Shown: positions 1 through 7,647, counted from the stretch's first letter. The stretch is DNA of 16,820 bases from an uncultured Coriobacteriales bacterium (GCA_902464015.1 CABQHM010000068.1:1-16820), one strand, 5' to 3'. Notes: generated by a model from the letters alone, not told the origin. Numbers and translations: made by a program.

Positions 1-122
1 CCCTTATTCGTCCCCAGGACCATGCGCCTTGCGGGCGACGCCCGCCGGCGCCACCAGACGTCGGACCGATTCCGGCAGGTACAATCGCGAGGCCGAATGC
101 GTTCGCCCGTCGGCCATATTAA

Positions 123-185
123 GACAAAACGCCTGCTAAATTCAGGTGGCAGATTCTGCCACCCAAGTTTGGTGGGCGTTTTGTC
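123..185. repeat. 63-bp near-perfect palindrome
   Basis: Two 31-base arms surround a central T at 154. The outer 11 bases (GACAAAACGCC at 123-133 and its complement at 175-185) and the inner 9 (GGTGGCAGA against TCTGCCACC, 145-163) match perfectly; the intervening 11 have six mismatches, four of which would be G-U pairs in a plus-strand RNA. The inner core recurs at 5277-5295. No T-run follows, so it is not a standard terminator. It could be a mobile palindromic repeat, a protein-binding site or an RNA hairpin. Confidence 0.8.
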
Positions 186-246
186 GCATGGGCCGGCAAC
201 CGTGCGCACGGCGGAGGACGGGCATCGCCGCCTCCGACACAAAACG

Positions 247-395
247 GGGCACCGGGGTCAGCCCTGACCCTGCGCAGCTTGCCACGGGGGGCAGGCACAC
301 CTACCGCCCCCCCGACGGCCGGCGGGCCACGCCACGCCCGTCCCGGCCCACCTCCCTTGGCCACTTGCTCCGGGCCAGGACCGACCCCGGTGCCC
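247..395 (+). repeat. Long-range 13-bp inverted repeat
   Basis: GGGCACCGGGGTC at 247-259 is exactly complementary to GACCCCGGTGCCC at 383-395. The right arm ends about 12 bases before the AAGGAG ribosome binding site of the gene at 418. If the region is transcribed, the two arms would close a domain of about 150 nt that also contains the GGGTCA/TGACCC hairpin at 255-270, which shares bases with the left arm and so would compete with it. That layout resembles a regulated leader, but no known riboswitch consensus was recognised, and chance pairing in GC-rich DNA is possible. Confidence 0.35.
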
Positions 396-417
396 TGGCG
401 GACAGGAAGGAGCAACC

Positions 418-903
418 ATGACCGAGAAATCAGCATCAACCAGCACGGCCCCCTTGGAGGTGACTAGGTGGCGCGAGGCAGGCGGCAGCCGAATCGAGGT
501 AGATGACGGCACCATAGCAGACGGGGCCAAATCCGCGGCCGAGTACTCGGCCCCGTCAGGCACCCCTGGCATGAGGCCGACATCCATCGGCCTGGCCCTC
601 GCGAGAACCTACCTTGAGGCGTGTGGCTACGCCCTGTCGGACCCAGCCCCCAGCGGCTTCGACATCGCCGCCCGAGACGGCGGCACCGAGGTCATGGCCA
701 AGGTGTGCGTCTTCGCCGAGCCGTTCGACGCCAACGAACTTGACGAGCTTTTCAGCTCCAAGGGCCCGAGACGCGCGGCCCTCGCCCACATAGCCGAGAC
801 ACTGCCCGACTCCGCCCGCGTCGACCTCATCGGGGTCGTCTTGGGCGACGAGGGCAGGGCGCAAATCCGCCACCTCGTCGGGGTCTGCGAGTGGGAATGC
901 TAG
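418..903 (+). CDS. Hypothetical protein, faint YraN/endonuclease-like resemblance
   Basis: A 161-residue protein I do not recognise. The start is well supported: AAGGAG lies 5-6 bases before the ATG, and a strong terminator follows at 943-974, so this looks like a single-gene transcript. The N-terminal 55 residues are low in structure and rich in Ala, Ser and Thr. From about residue 57 a segment reading GLALARTYLEACGY, then GFDIAARDGGTEVMAKV, is loosely similar in spacing to the UPF0102/YraN restriction-endonuclease-like fold (GxxxAxxYL..GY, D, then V-x-V-K). The acidic residue of the ExK triad is not where it would be expected, so nuclease activity is doubtful. There is no signal peptide or membrane segment. 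Its flanks are the repeat-rich region upstream and the convergent reductase gene downstream. Function unknown; the resemblance is weak inference. Confidence 0.65.
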   Translation: MTEKSASTSTAPLEVTRWREAGGSRIEVDDGTIADGAKSAAEYSAPSGTPGMRPTSIGLALARTYLEACGYALSDPAPSGFDIAARDGGTEVMAKVCVFAEPFDANELDELFSSKGPRRAALAHIAETLPDSARVDLIGVVLGDEGRAQIRHLVGVCEWEC

Positions 904-942
904 CCGTCTTGGCATGATCGCAGACAAGCCTTTTGTTTGTGG

Positions 943-974
943 AGACCCCGTCGATTCTCGGCGGGGTCTTTTTT
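943..974 (+). terminator. Rho-independent terminator of the 418-903 gene
   Basis: Eight perfectly paired bases (AGACCCCG at 943-950, CGGGGTCT at 962-969) with an 11-base loop are followed by a run of six T (969-974). It lies 40 bases past the stop codon at 903, which supports that gene being expressed. Confidence 0.9.
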
Positions 975-1072
975 GCCGCGCCTCCGGCGCCACGCCGCAG
1001 CCCGGGGCCCTCCCGCGGCGAGCCCACGGGCGGCAAGCACCTCTTCCCGCCGCCCATGGGCTGATCAAGGTC

Positions 1073-1119
1073 GCCGGCGATGCCGGCTCGGTGGGAAATA
1101 GGGTGCCGGCATCGCCGGC
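1073..1119. repeat. Perfect 15-bp GC-rich inverted repeat
   Basis: GCCGGCGATGCCGGC (1073-1087) and its exact complement (1105-1119) flank a 17-base loop. Each arm is itself nearly palindromic (GCCGGC at both ends). No T-run follows on either strand, so it is not a typical terminator. It lies between two real terminators and may be a palindromic repeat element. Confidence 0.8.
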
Positions 1120-1154
1120 CCAGGGCCTTACGCCAAGCCGGCCCAAACAGGCCG

Positions 1155-1205
1155 AAAAGCCGAAGGGCCCGGGTCCAGCAAGACGCTGGAACGGGCCCTT
1201 CGGCT
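1155..1205 (-). terminator. Strong minus-strand terminator of the reductase gene
   Basis: The arms AGCCGAAGGGCCCG (1158-1171) and CGGGCCCTTCGGCT (1192-1205) pair perfectly over 14 bases, with an inner TCCAGC/GCTGGA stem. Read on the minus strand the hairpin is followed by TTTT (complement of 1155-1158). It lies about 120 bases past the reductase stop codon. On the plus strand the following sequence is not T-rich. Confidence 0.8.
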
Positions 1206-1324
1206 GAGCTTCCTTCATTCCTTGAGCAGGTGCGGTACAGCATGCCTCTTGGGAAGCGACGCTCTTGCCGGCTCTCCCATGCCGCCGCCCGCCTCTGGCG
1301 CAAAACGGAAAGCCAGGTTCCCCT

Positions 1325-3349
1325 TTACCACTCGCCGCTCACGAGGTTCTTTCCGAGCAGGTAACCAAAGGTGTCGCAGCATCCGCCTAGGTTGATGCCG
1401 GGGCAGCGGTAGTCATAGATGTCGCCAAACATGTCTCCCACGACCGTGCCCACGCCGTACAGGCCCGGGATGGGATCCTGGTTCTCGTCGCAGACGTGCA
1501 TCTGGATGTCGGTGTTGAGGCCGCCGGTAATGCACAGCGTGTACGGCTCGTTCTTGATGCCGTAGAACGGGGGCTGCTTCACGGGCAGCAGGAAGCGCTT
1601 GTCCTTGTGGAACTCGTCATCCAGACCGGTCTCGCAATAGCCGTTGTAGCGTTCGACCTGAGCCAGGAATTCATCGGCCGGGATACCCAGGCCCTCCGCA
1701 AGCTCCTCGAGAGTGTCCGCCTTCACGGCGTTGGCCGCCATGGTGGCGTCGAATCCCGCATACTCGTCCGTCGTCGTCCAGTCGGCGTCCTTGTCGAACA
1801 GGACGGCGATGGAATCGTAGACCTCCTGCGTGTCGCGGTCGGGCCCGCCAACGCGGTCACCCTTCCAGGGGGCGCTTGCATACACCCAGTTGTCGTCCCA
1901 GATGAGGAAGGCGCAGCCATCGGGCTGGACGCGCTGGGGATAGGGCATGTAGCCGTACGTGCAGTTCTCGTTAGAGTAACGCACGCCCTTCTTGTTCACG
2001 AGCAGGCCGGGGAACGTGGTGAGCGCGCCCTCGGCCCACCAACGGCAGGGAAGCACCTCATCGCCCATCGTGGCGAGCATGGGGGCGTTGGGGGTGTACT
2101 TCTGCCACGCCGCGCCGATCCACATAGCCATCTTGAGGCCGCTGCCGTCGTACACGCCTCCCCATCCGAAAGGAAGCGCCATGGGGCAGTACTTGGCGAC
2201 CATGTCCTTGTCGCGCGAGAAGTCTCCAGTAGCGAGAACGACGCCCTTGGACGCATTGTAGCGGACGTACCTTCCATCCCGCTTCGCGACGCACCCCGTC
2301 ACCCGCCCCGTGTTGCCGTCGGCGCGGTCGAGCTGGACCGCCGTGGTGTTGTAGAGGACCTGCCCGCCGGCGGCCTGGATATCCTCGGCGAGAGCCTCCA
2401 CCGCCTGCTGCTGGCAGGCGCCGGCGGCGTCGTTGTCGGGCGTCACAAATGAGTGGGAGACATTGAGCGTCGCGAGGGAGCCGCCGTTGTCTTGCTGGTT
2501 CAGTTCGATGACGGTTTGAATGCCGTGCTGTTCCATCCTGTCCATGAGCCAGTTCATGGCCTCGCCGGACTTCTCGTAGATGAGCCACCACTTCTCCTGG
2601 TCGAGGCGGAAGCTGTTGGCGGCAAAGATGGACTGGAAGATGGGCTCAATCTCTTCGCGGGTATAGTTCATGCCCATCTTCTCGGTGAGGCGCGTGTTGA
2701 ACGCGGCGTTGGAGCCGCCGCGGGAAACGGGTCCGGAGCTTTCGGCGATAAGGACGACGTCGGCGCCCTCTTCAACTGCGGACATGGCAGTCACGAGGCC
2801 GCCCATGCCGGCGCCGATGACGAGAATCTCGCAATCAACCGTCTCCTCAATGAGAGACTCGTCGACCGGGTCGGGGGCAACCTCGAACGACCACTTGAGG
2901 TTCTGGAACTTGTCCGCAGTCATGAGCTCTTCTTTTCCGGCGCCGCCGTCGCTACGGCCGTCCCCGGAGGCCTGGGCGAGGGCGTCGGAGACCGCCCCCA
3001 TAATCGCCTTGTTCGTAATTGTTGCCCCCGAAACGCCTTCGATATCGGCCGACTGAGCTGTCTCTATTTGGTCGGAATAGGTGCCGTCCTCGATTGCCTC
3101 GTAACCGCCGATGCCCTTCGTCTCGTTGTTGGGACTGATATCGACGACGGAAATCGCGCCGCCTGTGACCTCGACTGTCACGTTGATGTCGCCGCCCATA
3201 CCGGTGCCGGTGCCGGTGTAAGTGCCGTCGACCAGGCCGGTGGCACCATCGGCGATGACCGCCAGCGGTGCGGCGCCTGCGGCGATTGCTGCCGCTCCCA
3301 TGGCACCGGCGCCCTTGATGAAACTCCTGCGATTCACGCTTGCCATCAT
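1325..3349 (-). CDS. Tat-exported FMN-binding/FAD-dependent reductase (fumarate reductase flavoprotein-like)
   Basis: A predicted extracytoplasmic flavin reductase of the flavocytochrome c/urocanate reductase-like superfamily. I place the start at 3349 (or the adjacent ATG at 3346) because AAGGGA lies just upstream at 3353-3358 and the protein then opens with a Tat signal, RRSFIK at residues 7-12 and a hydrophobic Ala/Gly stretch to about 33; a 50-residue longer frame has no such support. This gives 674 residues. An FMN-binding domain spans about 38-125 with the flavin-attachment motif SGAT at 108-111 (Thr as expected covalent FMN site). The FAD domain begins with VIGAGMGGLV (G179, G181, G184) and ends with IPGLYGVG (627-634). 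No heme-binding CxxCH is visible, so electrons probably arrive through the FMN domain. The usual C-terminal HG-x-NRLGG segment of fumarate reductases is replaced by DYRCPGINLGG (646-656), so fumarate should not be assumed as substrate. The divergent LuxR gene may control it. Confidence 0.9.
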   Translation of the reverse strand: MMASVNRRSFIKGAGAMGAAAIAAGAAPLAVIADGATGLVDGTYTGTGTGMGGDINVTVEVTGGAISVVDISPNNETKGIGGYEAIEDGTYSDQIETAQSADIEGVSGATITNKAIMGAVSDALAQASGDGRSDGGAGKEELMTADKFQNLKWSFEVAPDPVDESLIEETVDCEILVIGAGMGGLVTAMSAVEEGADVVLIAESSGPVSRGGSNAAFNTRLTEKMGMNYTREEIEPIFQSIFAANSFRLDQEKWWLIYEKSGEAMNWLMDRMEQHGIQTVIELNQQDNGGSLATLNVSHSFVTPDNDAAGACQQQAVEALAEDIQAAGGQVLYNTTAVQLDRADGNTGRVTGCVAKRDGRYVRYNASKGVVLATGDFSRDKDMVAKYCPMALPFGWGGVYDGSGLKMAMWIGAAWQKYTPNAPMLATMGDEVLPCRWWAEGALTTFPGLLVNKKGVRYSNENCTYGYMPYPQRVQPDGCAFLIWDDNWVYASAPWKGDRVGGPDRDTQEVYDSIAVLFDKDADWTTTDEYAGFDATMAANAVKADTLEELAEGLGIPADEFLAQVERYNGYCETGLDDEFHKDKRFLLPVKQPPFYGIKNEPYTLCITGGLNTDIQMHVCDENQDPIPGLYGVGTVVGDMFGDIYDYRCPGINLGGCCDTFGYLLGKNLVSGEW

Positions 3350-3601
3350 GCTTCCCTTCTGCGAGTTGCGTCCGACGCCCTTCGGCCCCGCGTCCATTGC
3401 GGCCGCAGGGCCATCGAGCGTCGTGCTGACATCACCAAGGTAGCCTTCGTCCCCTCTCTTCCACATCACGCAAAAATGCCTGCTTGACGCCTCACCCATG
3501 AACGATTTTCCGCAAACACAAAATGAGTGATGCGCGTCAAAGGGGTTTGGTCATAATAGGGAGATTACGCAAGCGCCGTCCCAACATGGCAGGGAGATAA
3601 G
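3350..3601. promoter_or_regulatory. Divergent promoter region, reductase/luxR
   Basis: Promoters for both divergent genes should lie in these 252 bases. On the plus strand CATAAT (3552-3557) is a fair -10 candidate about 45 bases before the luxR start, without a clear -35. On the minus strand TTGACG (complement of 3534-3539) resembles a -35 without a good -10. An imperfect palindrome TGATGCGCGTCA around 3528-3539 overlaps it and is a possible regulator site. The LuxR start is fixed by AGGGAG at 3591-3596. All promoter calls here are tentative. Confidence 0.35.
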
Positions 3602-5146
3602 ATGCAGCAGTCGCGGCCCCGCTCGGCTCCTCAACTCCGTTCAGCAGGCGCACTGAAGCCGCAGGATGTTGGGATGGGTGCCCTGTACTTCTTCGCCTCC
3701 CATATGGTAATCCGAACGGCGTTTTACCTGGGCGATGGCCGCAGCGAATCGCAGATGCTCGCCTTCACCCTTGCGGTTTTGGGGGCAATCTCCGCCTCCC
3801 ATGTCTTTTACAAGCCCCTATTGAACCTCCGCCTCGCCACAACGGCCTACACTGGCGTTCCGCTTGTCAGCGTTTTGGCAAGCATGGGGGCAATCCTCGA
3901 ACTGGTGTCGACCGTTCCCGGAGTCAGCGACGCCTACTTCTATCTGGGCGCGCTGTTCCTCGGGTTTGCGGTCGGATCTTTTTTCGTAGTCTTGTCTTCG
4001 ACCATCACGCCAAAAACTCCTTCGCCCCATCACTTCCGCGTTCCCTGGTCGCTTGTCTGCGCAGCTGGCTTCTATTTCCTCTTTCGCCTTGCCAGCACGG
4101 TCTCCTACACCATAGGGGAGGGGTTCCTGCTCGCCCTCCCGCTCGTCACGCTTGCCTGCACGTCGCTTGACGCTCCCGCCGCCGACCCAGAGGCTCGGGA
4201 GGAAGATAGGCGGTCACTGCAGGTGCTGGTCTGGGTCTCGGCCGCCTTCGCAATCGTTGGCTCTGTTGTGGCCTGGGTTGCCAAGGGGGACGTCCCCCCG
4301 GTCGAAAGCTCAGTCAACTACTGGACGCTTTTCGAAGTAATGTCCGTCGCCATCATGCTCGCCTGCTGCTGTGTGCTGGCAAAGCTCGCAGGCCAAAGCG
4401 CGCTCCCGAAGGGGACCGGGGCGTTCGTCTCTTGCCTATGTATCCTGCCGTCATTCATTGCCGGCTGTGCCACGGCGGCGGCGTTCGTCCCCATCACAAA
4501 CGGCAGCCTTATGTGGGAGTCGTCCTTTTGGGTGCTGATCGTCGCCATCTTCTCCTACGACATGAGGGCCACGCCTTATTCAGTTGACGGCATAGGCGTC
4601 GGCATCATGTTCGAGTCGATGTGCGTCGGTCAAATGGCGACCCAGGTCATGAGGGCGGGGGCCGGACACGGCATAACCCAACTCCTTGGCGTCGCCTTTG
4701 CCGTCGCGTACGTTGTGGGAGAATTCACCCAGCTGCATGCCTCAAACAAGCGCGCCGAGCACAGACCGCTCGAATTCGCCTCTGAGAAAGACGGTCAGGC
4801 GGGCAGATCATCCACCCGGTGGCCAGCTGCCGCAACGCACGCCGACGCCTTGTGCATGGAGGGCCAGAACACGGCATGTACCTGCGAATCAGGCAGCCGA
4901 AATGGCGACCCCCATTCGCAAGCCTCTTCTCTCGACGAGAGCAGCAAGCGACTCTGCGCCTTCTATGGCCTCACGGAACGAGAGGAACTCATTTTCAACC
5001 TCGTCGCATCGGGGCGGAGTGCCAGTTACATATCCGAGGAGCTTGGCATTTCGTTCAATACGGTGCGCACGCACATTCGGCACGTGTATGAGAAGATGGG
5101 AGTCCATTCAAAGCAAGAGCTGCTCGACATCGTGGACGCAAAATGA
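3602..5146 (+). CDS. LuxR-family regulator with multi-pass membrane N-terminus
   Basis: A 514-residue one-component regulator. Residues from about 25 to 390 are strongly hydrophobic and contain roughly ten to twelve likely membrane helices (for example around 82-104, 112-135, 205-228, 272-300), giving a transporter-like sensor domain. A polar linker (about 390-450) leads to a C-terminal LuxR/GerE helix-turn-helix at about 455-514, with LTEREELIFNLVASGRS, then ISEELGISFNTVRTHIRHVY, close to the family consensus. Such membrane LuxR proteins are abundant in Eggerthellaceae, often beside oxidoreductase genes (established knowledge). The divergent arrangement with the flavin reductase suggests it senses that enzyme's substrate or redox state and controls the gene; this is inference. 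The start at 3602 follows AGGGAG by 5 bases. No T-tailed terminator was found after the stop. Confidence 0.92.
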   Translation: MQQSRPRSAPQLRSAGALKPQDVGMGALYFFASHMVIRTAFYLGDGRSESQMLAFTLAVLGAISASHVFYKPLLNLRLATTAYTGVPLVSVLASMGAILELVSTVPGVSDAYFYLGALFLGFAVGSFFVVLSSTITPKTPSPHHFRVPWSLVCAAGFYFLFRLASTVSYTIGEGFLLALPLVTLACTSLDAPAADPEAREEDRRSLQVLVWVSAAFAIVGSVVAWVAKGDVPPVESSVNYWTLFEVMSVAIMLACCCVLAKLAGQSALPKGTGAFVSCLCILPSFIAGCATAAAFVPITNGSLMWESSFWVLIVAIFSYDMRATPYSVDGIGVGIMFESMCVGQMATQVMRAGAGHGITQLLGVAFAVAYVVGEFTQLHASNKRAEHRPLEFASEKDGQAGRSSTRWPAAATHADALCMEGQNTACTCESGSRNGDPHSQASSLDESSKRLCAFYGLTEREELIFNLVASGRSASYISEELGISFNTVRTHIRHVYEKMGVHSKQELLDIVDAK

Positions 5147-5274
5147 CAGCGACGGCGTCGGCCACCCCATGTCAAGCATGAGTACCCCTGGAGGCTGGCT
5201 CATTGCGGCACTCGACTCTCGCCTTGACCCCCCGCGTCCATGCCCTTGAACCAGGCGCGTGGCCCGAAGTGCGT

Positions 5275-5297
5275 AGGGTGGCAGATTCTGCCACCCT
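5275..5297. repeat. 23-bp perfect palindrome sharing a core with 145-163
   Basis: The arms AGGGTGGCAGA (5275-5285) and TCTGCCACCCT (5287-5297) surround one central T. The 19-base core GGTGGCAGATTCTGCCACC is identical to the centre of the 63-bp palindrome at 123-185. Both copies are intergenic. It lies between luxR and the mIHF gene, about 130 bases after the luxR stop. It has no T-run. It may be an operator, a repetitive extragenic palindrome or a transcript-end hairpin. Confidence 0.85.
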
Positions 5298-5376
5298 CTG
5301 GCCCCTTTAGGCCCCAAGCGACCGTGACACGTTAGACACAGTTCGAAAACCCGCTCCTCCACCCTTCCCCACGCGC

Positions 5377-5382
5377 TATGAT
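5377..5382 (+). promoter_or_regulatory. Candidate -10 of the mIHF gene
   Basis: TATGAT matches the -10 consensus at five of six positions and lies about 35 bases before the preferred GTG start. No good -35 hexamer is seen at the usual distance. Confidence 0.4.
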
Positions 5383-5417
5383 TCGTGCATCACGACACCG
5401 CAGGAAAGGAGACCCCC

Positions 5418-5732
5418 GTGCCAAGCAAGACACCGGAACTCACGAAGGAGGAGCGCGCTGCAGCGCTCGCAAAGGCTGCCAAGGCCCGCATGGAGCGAGC
5501 TGCGCTCAAGGATGACATCAAGGCCGGCAAGGTCAGCGTGGCGGAGGTCCTCGACATGGAGGGCGACGTGGCCCGCCGCATGAAAGTGAAGGACCTCATC
5601 TGCTCCGTCCCCGGCTACGGCGAGGCAAAGGCCGCCAAGCTCATGGACCAAATCGGCATCTCCGAATCCCGCAGGGTTCAGGGTCTGGGCATCCGTCAGC
5701 GCGAGGCACTTGTGGCCGCCCTCGGGCAGTAA
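5418..5732 (+). CDS. mihF: Actinobacterial integration host factor (mIHF)
   Basis: A small basic nucleoid protein of the actinobacterial mIHF family, which binds and bends DNA and supports recombination and replication complexes. I choose the GTG at 5418 because AAAGGAG (5405-5411) lies 6 bases upstream; a frame extended to 5385 has no ribosome binding site. The product is 104 residues, the normal family length. The N-terminal helix reads LTKEERAAALAKAAKARMER (8-27). The core has MKVKDLICSVPGYGEAKA (55-72), a helix-hairpin-helix-like DNA-binding element, followed by IGISESRRVQGLGIRQREAL, the most conserved part of the family. In other actinobacteria the chromosomal mIHF gene sits near gmk; here it is convergent with a primase-helicase and next to a plasmid-type origin, so it may be a replicon-encoded copy. 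Recognition of the family is secure; the role at this origin is inference. Confidence 0.93.
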   Translation: MPSKTPELTKEERAAALAKAAKARMERAALKDDIKAGKVSVAEVLDMEGDVARRMKVKDLICSVPGYGEAKAAKLMDQIGISESRRVQGLGIRQREALVAALGQ

Positions 5733-5765
5733 CGACGCCGCTGGCCCCCTCTCTGGCGCTCCGGC

Positions 5766-7568
5766 CTAGCCCCTGAAATGCCCCGACGCCGGTTCGAAAG
5801 CGAGAGAAATCGGGTCAGCCGCTCCGCCGGCTGGCCCGAACCTGTTTTTGAGGACGCACACGTCAACCACGCGCACGGCATCGCGGCCGGGTCTCTTCTC
5901 TCCCCTGCCGGTGTGTTCAGAGAGCGTCAGCAGCAGGTCGGCCGTGTACTCGACGGACCCGCTCTCCTTGAAGGCGTCCATGGCGGCCGACCTGTACCCG
6001 CCGCGGTTCAGGGATGAGATGGCGAGCACCGGGCATTCAAGTTCCTTGGAGATCGCCTTCAGGGCAATGACCGAGCGGGTCACCGCCTGGCGCTCAACCT
6101 CGCCCCTCTCAGCCGCGAGGAGCTGCAGGTAGTCAACGACGACGAGAGGGACACGCCCGGAGGAGCGCGCCAGGGCCCGAGCCTCGTCGGCCACCCCCTC
6201 AGCCGAGAAGGCGCCCGGGCGGTCCATGAAGACCATCTCGGTGCCGACCTCCTCGACGTAGGTGGTAAGCGCCCGGTTGAAGGCTTCCGCCTCCATCCCC
6301 CGAAGTGTTCCGGAGTCCATGGCTCGCCTGGCACCGATAGGCGCACCGAGAAGGCCGCAGCGTCGGGCCACGCCCCTCGCGACGAGCTCGTACGCGGGCT
6401 GCTCGAGCGTGGCGAAGAGAACGGGGACACCGTTGGATGCGGCGTTCTCGGCCACCTGGAGCGCGAGGGCGGTCTTCCCGCACCCCGAGGGCGCGCCCAG
6501 GATGGAGAGCCCCGGGTAGAGGCCGCCCCCCAGGGCCTCGTCGAGGGAGGCTATGCCCGTGGGAAGGGCCTCCTGCGTGTGCCTTCCATCCCTTAGCGCA
6601 AGCGCAATCGAGGCCGCGCTGAAAAGGCCCGAGGGAAGCTTTTCGAAATCTGCCTCTACTGGTACCGTCTGCCTTGCGCGCGTCTCCTCCGCCTTGAGGA
6701 AACTCCCGAACCTCCCCCCGTCTGCAGCCCACTGGGCGGCTGGGTCCGCCTCATCGCAGTCGACAGGCCACCATGCGGGGTACTCGGCCTCGATGCACGT
6801 GATGCCCGCCTCCCGAAGCGCGGCCGCCATGTCGCGTGCATGCGACCGTCCCGCCGCGTCGTTGTCGAGCATGACGACGACACGCCCCCGATAGCGCATC
6901 GAGACGAGCCTTTCGACGGTCCTTGCGTACGACGTCCCACACAGGGCCGTCGAGGCGAACCCGGCCTCTTCCACGGCAATTGCGTCGAAGGGCCCCTCGA
7001 CGGCGAAGACCACGTCTTTCTGGAACGCGTCAGGGTTCCAGACGGGTTGGGGGCCCGCCTCCTCCGATTTCGGCTTCAGGTACTTGCGGGTTGACCTCCC
7101 CGTGCAGTCACGGTCGACGTGATAGCCGTCCGAACCGGGAAACGGGATGACGAGCCTTTTGGCACCTGGGTCAAATGAAATCCCATGTCGCAGGGCGGCC
7201 TCGGTCGAAAGACCGTGAGAAGAGAGGAGCTCCATGGCCTCGGGGCTGAATCGCGGGCTGTCGGCCTTCGCGTTGCGCCTCCCGTCAGGCACCGCATCGG
7301 CGCACATCCTCTTCACCTCCTCGAGCTGCACCATGGGGTCGCCCTCCTTCATGACGGCCCCCACGAGATCGAAGACGTCGCCCGACCTGTCGCATGCGAA
7401 GCACGCCCACCTCTCCCCCTTGATGGAGAAGGCGCTCGTCCTTTTGGGTCCGGACCCAGAGCCGCAGCAGGGGCACACGTACTTCCCGCCCGGTGCCTTG
7501 TCGAGCAGCCTCTCACAGACTTCTGCGAGGGACGTCCTCTCCTTTACCTCGGCAAACCTGTCAGTCAT
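5766..7568 (-). CDS. Fused primase-helicase (CHC2-type zinc finger, Toprim, DnaB-like)
   Basis: A 600-residue replication protein with primase and helicase in one chain, in the manner of T7 gp4. The N-terminal zinc finger has CPCC at 32-35 and CFAC at 56-59 followed by SGD, a four-cysteine variant of the usual CHC2 finger. The Toprim domain shows AVEGPFDAIA (acidic E191) and VVMLDNDAAG (D235, D237). The RecA-like DnaB helicase domain starts near 336 with PTGIASLDEALGGGL, Walker A GAPSGCGKT (358-366), and Walker B VVVDYLQLL (476-484). It would unwind DNA and lay primers at the fork. The ATG at 7568 has GGGAG a few bases upstream. It points away from the repeat array at 7728-8708 and ends convergently 33 bases from the mIHF stop. 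All key catalytic residues looked for are present. Stand-alone primase-helicases of this kind are typical of phages and plasmids. Confidence 0.93.
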   Translation of the reverse strand: MTDRFAEVKERTSLAEVCERLLDKAPGGKYVCPCCGSGSGPKRTSAFSIKGERWACFACDRSGDVFDLVGAVMKEGDPMVQLEEVKRMCADAVPDGRRNAKADSPRFSPEAMELLSSHGLSTEAALRHGISFDPGAKRLVIPFPGSDGYHVDRDCTGRSTRKYLKPKSEEAGPQPVWNPDAFQKDVVFAVEGPFDAIAVEEAGFASTALCGTSYARTVERLVSMRYRGRVVVMLDNDAAGRSHARDMAAALREAGITCIEAEYPAWWPVDCDEADPAAQWAADGGRFGSFLKAEETRARQTVPVEADFEKLPSGLFSAASIALALRDGRHTQEALPTGIASLDEALGGGLYPGLSILGAPSGCGKTALALQVAENAASNGVPVLFATLEQPAYELVARGVARRCGLLGAPIGARRAMDSGTLRGMEAEAFNRALTTYVEEVGTEMVFMDRPGAFSAEGVADEARALARSSGRVPLVVVDYLQLLAAERGEVERQAVTRSVIALKAISKELECPVLAISSLNRGGYRSAAMDAFKESGSVEYTADLLLTLSEHTGRGEKRPGRDAVRVVDVCVLKNRFGPAGGAADPISLAFEPASGHFRG

Positions 7569-7647
7569 TTCTCTCCCGTCGGTCGGTGCGTTGGCGGACA
7601 GGATAACCTGTATGGAATGCCTTTCCTGTACTTGAGGGCCTTCCTAC

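Larger units (their letters stand above)
1..417. other. Gene-free region rich in inverted repeats
   Basis: I see no convincing gene here; the open frames lack ribosome binding sites and known motifs. The stretch holds several inverted repeats: GCGGGC/GCCCGC at 31-45, a 63-bp near-palindrome at 123-185, CGGAGG/CCTCCG at 212-236, GGGTCA/TGACCC at 255-270, and a distant perfect 13-bp pair at 247-259 and 383-395. The last 30 bases contain the ribosome binding site of the gene starting at 418. Whether the hairpins form in DNA or in a leader RNA cannot be told from sequence alone. Confidence 0.6.
904..1324. other. Intergenic region between convergent genes
   Basis: This stretch separates the unknown gene at 418-903 from the convergent reductase gene ending at 1325. 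It holds terminators for both sides (943-974 plus strand, 1155-1205 minus strand) and an extra long GC-rich inverted repeat at 1073-1119. I see no gene with a plausible start. Confidence 0.6.

Noticed and set aside
247..417. Cobalamin riboswitch
   Set aside because: GCCAC and CTGAC words are suggestive, but the conserved B12 box and the order of core elements could not be found.
1496..3487. Two long plus-strand frames (1496-2452 and 2453-3487) opposite the flavin reductase
   Set aside because: Antisense shadows of the reductase gene with no motifs or ribosome binding sites.
3350..3499. 50-residue extension of the flavin reductase to 3499
   Set aside because: It precedes the Tat signal and has no supporting ribosome binding site; AAGGGA supports the start at 3349 or 3346.
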